Source of the DNA: Candidatus Aphodovivens excrementavium
GTDB lineage: Bacteria > Actinomycetota > Coriobacteriia > Coriobacteriales > Eggerthellaceae
DNA: 64,000 nucleotides
Assembly (NCBI GenBank): GCA_018715935.1
Contig: DVKR01000018.1
Span: 62,001-126,000, forward strand
Direction of reading: 5' to 3'
Below are positions 60,577-64,000 of the stretch, in pieces. The position numbers were made by a program, and so were the translations under genes. Position 1 is the stretch's first letter; every line of letters begins with the position of its first letter. The notes below the pieces were generated by a model. That model ran no database searches, was not told where the DNA came from, and saw only the letters and a program-made list of their open reading frames with translations.

Positions 60577-62163
60577 ATGAGCGATTTGCAAACCATCTCG
60601 TCCAAGCTGTGGGCGATGGCAAACGAGCTGCGCGGCAATATGGATGCAGCGGAGTACAAGAACTATATCCTGGCGTTCATGTTCTACCGTTACCTATCCG
60701 AGCGCCAAGAGCAGTATCTCGTTACCAACAACGTGCTCGATGTGGAGCCCGGTAAATCGGTCAACCAGCTCTATCGCGAGCAGGCGGTGGGCGAGGATCT
60801 TCCCGACTATCTGCAAGATATTTCTTCGAGCCTGGGCTATGCCATTGCGCCGGACGACACCTGGGCATCGCTCGTAGGCAAGATTGAGAACAGTGCGATA
60901 GTCCCAAGCGACTTTCAGGATATGTTCGACCATTTCAACAACAATGCCGCTCTGAACAGGGAAGCTGTTCAGGACTTCAGGGGCGTGTTCAACGATGTGA
61001 ACTTGGGCGACTCGCGTCTGGGCTCCTCGACCAACGAGCGAGCTAAGTCGCTCAGCCGCATCGTCAAGTTGGTCGACAGCATCGAGTACAAAAGCGACGA
61101 CGGCACGGATATTCTTGGTGCGATTTACGAATACCTCATCGGGCAATTCGCCGCGTCCGCTGGCAAGAAGGGCGGGGAGTTCTACACGCCGCACGAGGTG
61201 AGCGAAATCATCTCCCGCGTCGTCGCCTTGGGACGCGAGAAGTCAGACGAGTTCTTCACCGTGTACGACCCTGCGATGGGCTCGGGCTCGCTGCTGCTGA
61301 CTGTCGGTCAGAACCTGCCGGAGGGGCAGCCCATCAAGTACTACGGTCAGGAGCTGAACACCACCACCTACAACCTGGCTCGCATGAACCTGATGATGCA
61401 CGGGGTGCCCTTCAACAACATGACTCTCTCCAATGCAGATACCCTTGAAGCCGACTGGCCGGACGGCCCCGATGCCAGGGGCATCGACCAGCCGAACTGC
61501 TCGTTTGACGCGGTGGTGGCAAACCCCCCGTACTCTGCCCATTGGGACAACAGCGAGGCCAAGCTCAAGGATCCGCGTTTCAAGGAATACGGCAAGTTGG
61601 CACCACGCACCAAGGCGGACTATGCGTTCGTGCTGCACGGCATCTACCACCTGGGACCCGAGGGAACCATGGCGATCGTTTTGCCTCATGGCGTGCTGTT
61701 TCGTGGTGCGGCGGAGGGCGTCATTCGCAAGACCGTCATCGACAAGAACTATCTCGATGCGGTGATTGGCCTACCGGCAAACATCTTCTACGGCACGGGC
61801 ATTCCCACGGTTATCTTGGTGTTCAAGAAGAACCGCACCACGAAAGACATCCTGTTCATTGATGCGTCGCGCGAGTTCGAGAAAGCCAAGAACCAGAATC
61901 GCCTGACCGAGGAGAACATCAGTAAGGTCGTGGAGACGTATCAGCGGCGCGAAGATGTCGAAAAGTACGCGCACGTGGCGACGCTCGACGAGATCCGCGA
62001 GAACGACTACAACCTCAACATCCCGCGCTATGTGGACACCTTCGAGCAGGAGGAAGAGATAGATCTGGATGAGGTGCGCCGCCAGTTGGAGCAGGATAAG
62101 CGCGAAATTGCCGAGCTTGAAGCTAAAATCGCTGAAACACTGAAAACGCTGGGCGTGCAGTAG
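60577..62163 (+). CDS. hsdM: Type I restriction-modification methyltransferase subunit
   Basis: The 528-aa N6-adenine methyltransferase modifies host target sites together with HsdS. An N-terminal HsdM helical domain (ISSKLWAMANELRGNMDAAEYKNYILAFMFYRYLSERQ) is followed by the SAM site FTVYDPAMGSGSLLLTVG and catalytic motif IV NPPY (about 316-319). PHGVLFRGAAEGVIR follows, and the C-terminal DEVRRQLEQDKREIAELEAKIAETLKTL coiled coil probably docks on HsdS. ATG 60577 follows GAAAGGAACCCTCTT. A terminator follows directly. Confidence 0.95.
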   Translation: MSDLQTISSKLWAMANELRGNMDAAEYKNYILAFMFYRYLSERQEQYLVTNNVLDVEPGKSVNQLYREQAVGEDLPDYLQDISSSLGYAIAPDDTWASLVGKIENSAIVPSDFQDMFDHFNNNAALNREAVQDFRGVFNDVNLGDSRLGSSTNERAKSLSRIVKLVDSIEYKSDDGTDILGAIYEYLIGQFAASAGKKGGEFYTPHEVSEIISRVVALGREKSDEFFTVYDPAMGSGSLLLTVGQNLPEGQPIKYYGQELNTTTYNLARMNLMMHGVPFNNMTLSNADTLEADWPDGPDARGIDQPNCSFDAVVANPPYSAHWDNSEAKLKDPRFKEYGKLAPRTKADYAFVLHGIYHLGPEGTMAIVLPHGVLFRGAAEGVIRKTVIDKNYLDAVIGLPANIFYGTGIPTVILVFKKNRTTKDILFIDASREFEKAKNQNRLTEENISKVVETYQRREDVEKYAHVATLDEIRENDYNLNIPRYVDTFEQEEEIDLDEVRRQLEQDKREIAELEAKIAETLKTLGVQ

Positions 62164-62195
62164 AGAGCAGCGGAAGAATTGGATTCCATTTGCCG

Positions 62196-62226
62196 GGGGC
62201 AGGCTCACGTCTGCCCCTCTTTTTTC
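62196..62226 (+). terminator. Rho-independent terminator after hsdM
   Basis: GGGGCAG and CTGCCCC enclose an 8-nt loop and are followed by TCTTTTTT. It ends the R-M operon. The inverted hsdS cassette's stop codon (62205) falls in the loop. Confidence 0.9.
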
Positions 62227-62234
62227 GTACACTG

Positions 62235-62264
62235 CTTACGCTGGTGAAGTGCGATGAGGTCGTC
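62235..62264 (-). repeat. HsdS tail repeat, inverted copy
   Basis: A 30-nt exact inverted match to 58787-58816, at the closing end of the silent cassette. Confidence 0.95.
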
Positions 62265-62657
62265 GAGGTCACGGAAGAAGGCGCCGATGAGGCGCTGCTC
62301 CGGAAGGGATGGACATACGACTTTGGTTCCGACTATCGCCTGCTTGGACAGGCTGGGTAACCCTGTCGACTCATCTTTTTTTCTCCAGTTGACATTCAGA
62401 AACAGACAGAAAGCGAAGTCGAGATCAGTTCTCTGTCTTGGAATCGAATAAAACAGCGTGTCAACCGTCCAAAATGGAGCACGTATAATATAGGGCCTGT
62501 CGATGGTTCCCTTCCTTCCGATGCCGATTGCGTCGTCCGAATACGATAGCGCTTCTGAGACGCTCGTCATATAACCGCCGGTTCCATATACCGGAACGCT
62601 GCCTGCATCGAGGTGCTTATAATCCCTTCCGCTGCAAACGTCTACGATATCTCCCAG

Positions 62658-62674
62658 CTTACGCTGTTCCCAAG
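62658..62674 (-). repeat. HsdS head repeat c (inverted): CTTGGGAACAGCGTAAG
   Basis: The exact 17-bp head repeat on the minus strand opens the silent cassette. With flanks CG and CTGGG it matches the right-edge copy (63804) more closely than the hsdS copies. Confidence 0.95.
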
Positions 62675-62724
62675 CGTAGGCTGGGTTGCTCCTGATTTAA
62701 CGAAGGCAAAAGTGCCGATACTTT

Positions 62725-63555
62725 CTATTCGTCGCTCCTGTATACGGAATCAAGAGTTTTGCCGAAATCATCAATCCACTCAGTCCAGCCGTTCTGGCTG
62801 CCGCCTAAAACGAATACCGCTGCTGCCGAAGGGCTTGGGAAAGATGCATCCTGCTCAAGCACAGAGCGAATCGCAGATTCGCCAAAGAGTTCCGCACGAA
62901 CCGTCTTGGCTCGCTGATTCTTAATAATGGGAATATCGAGTGCGATCTCTGAGCCTGCCAATACGCAGAATTGTCCAGTGGTCTTGTCGTAGCGCCCCAT
63001 CGCTCGGATGCCGTTTCTTCTCGTGTGAAAAACGGGTACGGAATTTGCTGGCCCTGCATACTTTCGATTGAGATCGTATCCGAGCGCTTCCATGCGAAAG
63101 AGAATGTTGCGATGGAGAGTTGCAACGCGCTGCTCTTTGTAGGGATTGTTGCGGGGGTTCGGCGTTGCAGAGTTGTCCGTTTCGTAGGATCCATGGTTTC
63201 TTACATAATCGATTGCGACAGCCTCAAGCATGTCCAACGAGTCCCGGTCGATATTGTTGTCGTCGTCCAGGAACATGATCGCCTTGTTCCAGAATTCCTT
63301 TTTGGCTTTGTGCGCTTCGAGGCGAACGAGCCCTTGCGTGGTTTGGCCCGCGTAGACCCGGCTTAGAACTCCATGATCCTCGTCGAGAAGGTAGTAAATC
63401 CCGCGATAGGGCAGATCAGGAAGGCGCCTCGCCTCTGGCAGCTTCTCCCTAGGGACAACAACGGCAACCAGGGATTCTCCCTCGACTCGGCATATGCGAA
63501 TGCCATCGGGATCCCGGTTGATAAGCTGGATGTTCATGGTTACGAGGTTAATCAC
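62725..63555 (-). CDS. GIY-YIG nuclease-family protein with DUF4357
   Basis: The 276-aa protein has the GIY-YIG core RGIYYLLDEDHG...VYAGQTTQGLVRLEAHKAKKEFWNKAIMF (about residues 51-95), a central helical part and a C-terminal DUF4357 domain (SPSAAAVFVLGGSQNGWTEWID). Such proteins often accompany restriction systems. It starts at GTG 63555, which has AAAGGGACTAAA before it; the internal ATG at 63537 lacks a ribosome site. It lies between two outward-facing hsdS cassettes. Whether it cuts DNA, acts in recombination of the cassettes or is a cargo gene is unknown. Confidence 0.82.
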   Translation of the reverse strand: MINLVTMNIQLINRDPDGIRICRVEGESLVAVVVPREKLPEARRLPDLPYRGIYYLLDEDHGVLSRVYAGQTTQGLVRLEAHKAKKEFWNKAIMFLDDDNNIDRDSLDMLEAVAIDYVRNHGSYETDNSATPNPRNNPYKEQRVATLHRNILFRMEALGYDLNRKYAGPANSVPVFHTRRNGIRAMGRYDKTTGQFCVLAGSEIALDIPIIKNQRAKTVRAELFGESAIRSVLEQDASFPSPSAAAVFVLGGSQNGWTEWIDDFGKTLDSVYRSDE

Positions 63556-63610
63556 TTTAGTCCCTTTTCAGTGAGCTTTCCGATCGTTTCTAACAACCAA
63601 GGTAACTTTA

Positions 63611-63616
63611 ATTATA
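63611..63616 (-). promoter_or_regulatory. TATAAT -10 for the GIY-YIG gene
   Basis: On the minus strand a consensus TATAAT lies 55 bp before the GTG start. TTGTCG (63630-63635) is upstream at only 13 bp, so the -35 is doubtful. Confidence 0.45.
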
Positions 63617-63708
63617 GTCTCCCCGCACTCGACAAAACAGCTGGCTGCGCATTGAGGCGATTGCTACCGCCATTCAGGTCAAATCAATAGAGTCGCTTAA
63701 GTCAGCAT

Positions 63709-63752
63709 ACTGCTCAATGCTCTGAGCATAATATTGCAGAGCATTGAGCAGT
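63709..63752. repeat. Perfect 16-bp inverted repeat upstream of the edge hsdS
   Basis: ACTGCTCAATGCTCTG (63709-63724) and CAGAGCATTGAGCAGT (63737-63752) are exact reverse complements around a 12-bp AT-rich spacer, AGCATAATATTG. No T-run follows on either strand. It ends 5 bp before the first ATG of the next frame. Confidence 0.95.
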
Positions 63753-63757
63753 TTGAG

Positions 63758-64000
63758 ATGCTTGTTTTGCGAACTGCTCTTCTCGTGCAGTTCTCAGCCT
63801 CCGCTTGGGAACAGCGTAAGCTGGGGGAGCTGTATGTGCGCTCAGGATCGGGCGGCACGCCGAAGGCGGGTAACCCTGCATATTACGGGGGAAGCATCCC
63901 GTTTCTCGGTATCTCTGACATGAATGGAAGATTTATTACCCATACGGAAAAGAGCATCACAGAGAAGGGGCTCGCCAACAGTGCTGCGTGGATAGTCCCC
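63758..64000 (+). CDS. hsdS-like specificity gene, 3' end beyond the right edge
   Basis: A frame open from ATG 63758 to the edge encodes, after a short non-conserved start, AWEQRKLGELYVRSGSGGTPKAGNPAYYGGSIPFLGISDMNG and NSAAWIVP, a classic HsdS recognition domain. It lacks the usual N-terminal residues seen in the active hsdS (SESKPNVPKLRFPGFTDP), and no good ribosome site precedes ATG 63758 or GTG 63785. It may be another silent cassette rather than an expressed gene. The head repeat is at 63804-63820. Confidence 0.75.
   Translation, partial: MLVLRTALLVQFSASAWEQRKLGELYVRSGSGGTPKAGNPAYYGGSIPFLGISDMNGRFITHTEKSITEKGLANSAAWIVP
63804..63820 (+). repeat. HsdS head repeat d: CTTGGGAACAGCGTAAG
   Basis: An exact 17-bp copy, inverted relative to copy c at 62658-62674. 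The two face away from each other across the GIY-YIG gene. Confidence 0.95.

Larger units (their letters stand above)
62205..62696 (-). pseudogene. Silent inverted hsdS cassette (TRD plus start of closing helix)
   Basis: Reading the minus strand, AYAWEQRKLGDIVDVCSGRDYKH...SVPVYGTGGY opens a recognition domain, which closes with PSLPEQRLIGAFFRDLDDLIALHQRK. This is the layout of hsdS TRD2. It is open from 62696 to TGA 62205 but has an in-frame TAA just upstream (62697-62699) and no ribosome site. The closing helix is cut after QRK and runs into unrelated residues at the hsdM terminator. It lacks the N-terminal TRD. The recognition sequence differs from both TRDs of the active copy. Confidence 0.85.

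Noticed and set aside
63709-63752. Intrinsic terminator
   Set aside because: Despite the perfect stem there is no T-run on either strand, and it precedes rather than follows a gene on the plus strand.
1-64000. tRNA, rRNA, IS elements and integrase genes
   Set aside because: I read the gaps on both strands and saw no cloverleaf-like gene, rRNA signature or transposase/integrase motif. This was by eye, so a tRNA scan could still overrule it.

Overview
The window looks like chromosomal DNA from a high-GC actinobacterium, most likely a gut-type Coriobacteriia of the Eggerthellaceae (inference). The reasons are high-GC coding with AT-rich gaps, Actinobacteria-style ARG boxes, a fused SecDF, class A PBPs with PASTA or Gly/Thr tails, and a cytoplasmic molybdopterin enzyme with LysR and permease partners. 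I recognised no rRNA, tRNA, CRISPR array, IS element or prophage.

Layout. 1-2.9 kb: a GCS2-family glutamate-cysteine ligase (cut by the left edge) diverges from a membrane NDP-sugar 4,6-dehydratase. 2.9-11.8 kb: arginine biosynthesis argC-argJ-argB-argD-argR, then argG and argH. ARG-box-like operators lie between argC and argJ, and the gaps hold tandem repeats and a pair of matching inverted repeats. 12-17.1 kb: two paralogous class A PBPs in opposite orientation around a lipoprotein. 17.2-22.9 kb: a U32 peptidase-family protein and secDF.

22.9-27.5 kb, minus strand: a tight three-gene operon of a TerB_C-like protein, a BrxD-like ATPase and an Lhr/BrxHI-like helicase. The upstream region carries three 16-bp-spaced repeats. 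No other BREX genes are visible, so this is a candidate stand-alone module. 27.7-36 kb: a DUF1292-like protein, a LysR regulator, a Mo-bis-MGD oxidoreductase with its four-cluster ferredoxin subunit, and two tandem GntP permeases around a small zinc ribbon. This reads as an uptake and reduction or hydroxyl-transfer module for an unknown organic acid.

36.2-40.8 kb, minus strand: an FMN riboswitch with a terminator controls ribU-ecfA1-ecfA2-ecfT and a flavin-binding-family PPOX protein, a riboflavin-uptake operon. 41-44.3 kb: two FAD oxidoreductases. 44.5-51.4 kb: a cobalamin riboswitch precedes a 948-aa surface protein (two DUF4430/transcobalamin-like domains, a PQQ-like propeller and a C-terminal anchor), a second DUF4430 protein and a complete ECF transporter (T, fused A-A, S). 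Together these form a predicted corrinoid capture and import system. 51.6-53.6 kb: glpK and rpiB.

53.8-64 kb: a type I restriction-modification island. The order is half-S protein, hsdR, hsdS, an AlbA_2/GHKL/wHTH protein, hsdM and a terminator. Beyond it lie an inverted, headless hsdS cassette, a GIY-YIG/DUF4357 protein, a perfect 16-bp inverted repeat and the start of another hsdS at the right edge. Exact 17-bp and 30-bp repeats shared in direct and inverted orientation by the hsdS copies suggest specificity switching by recombination.
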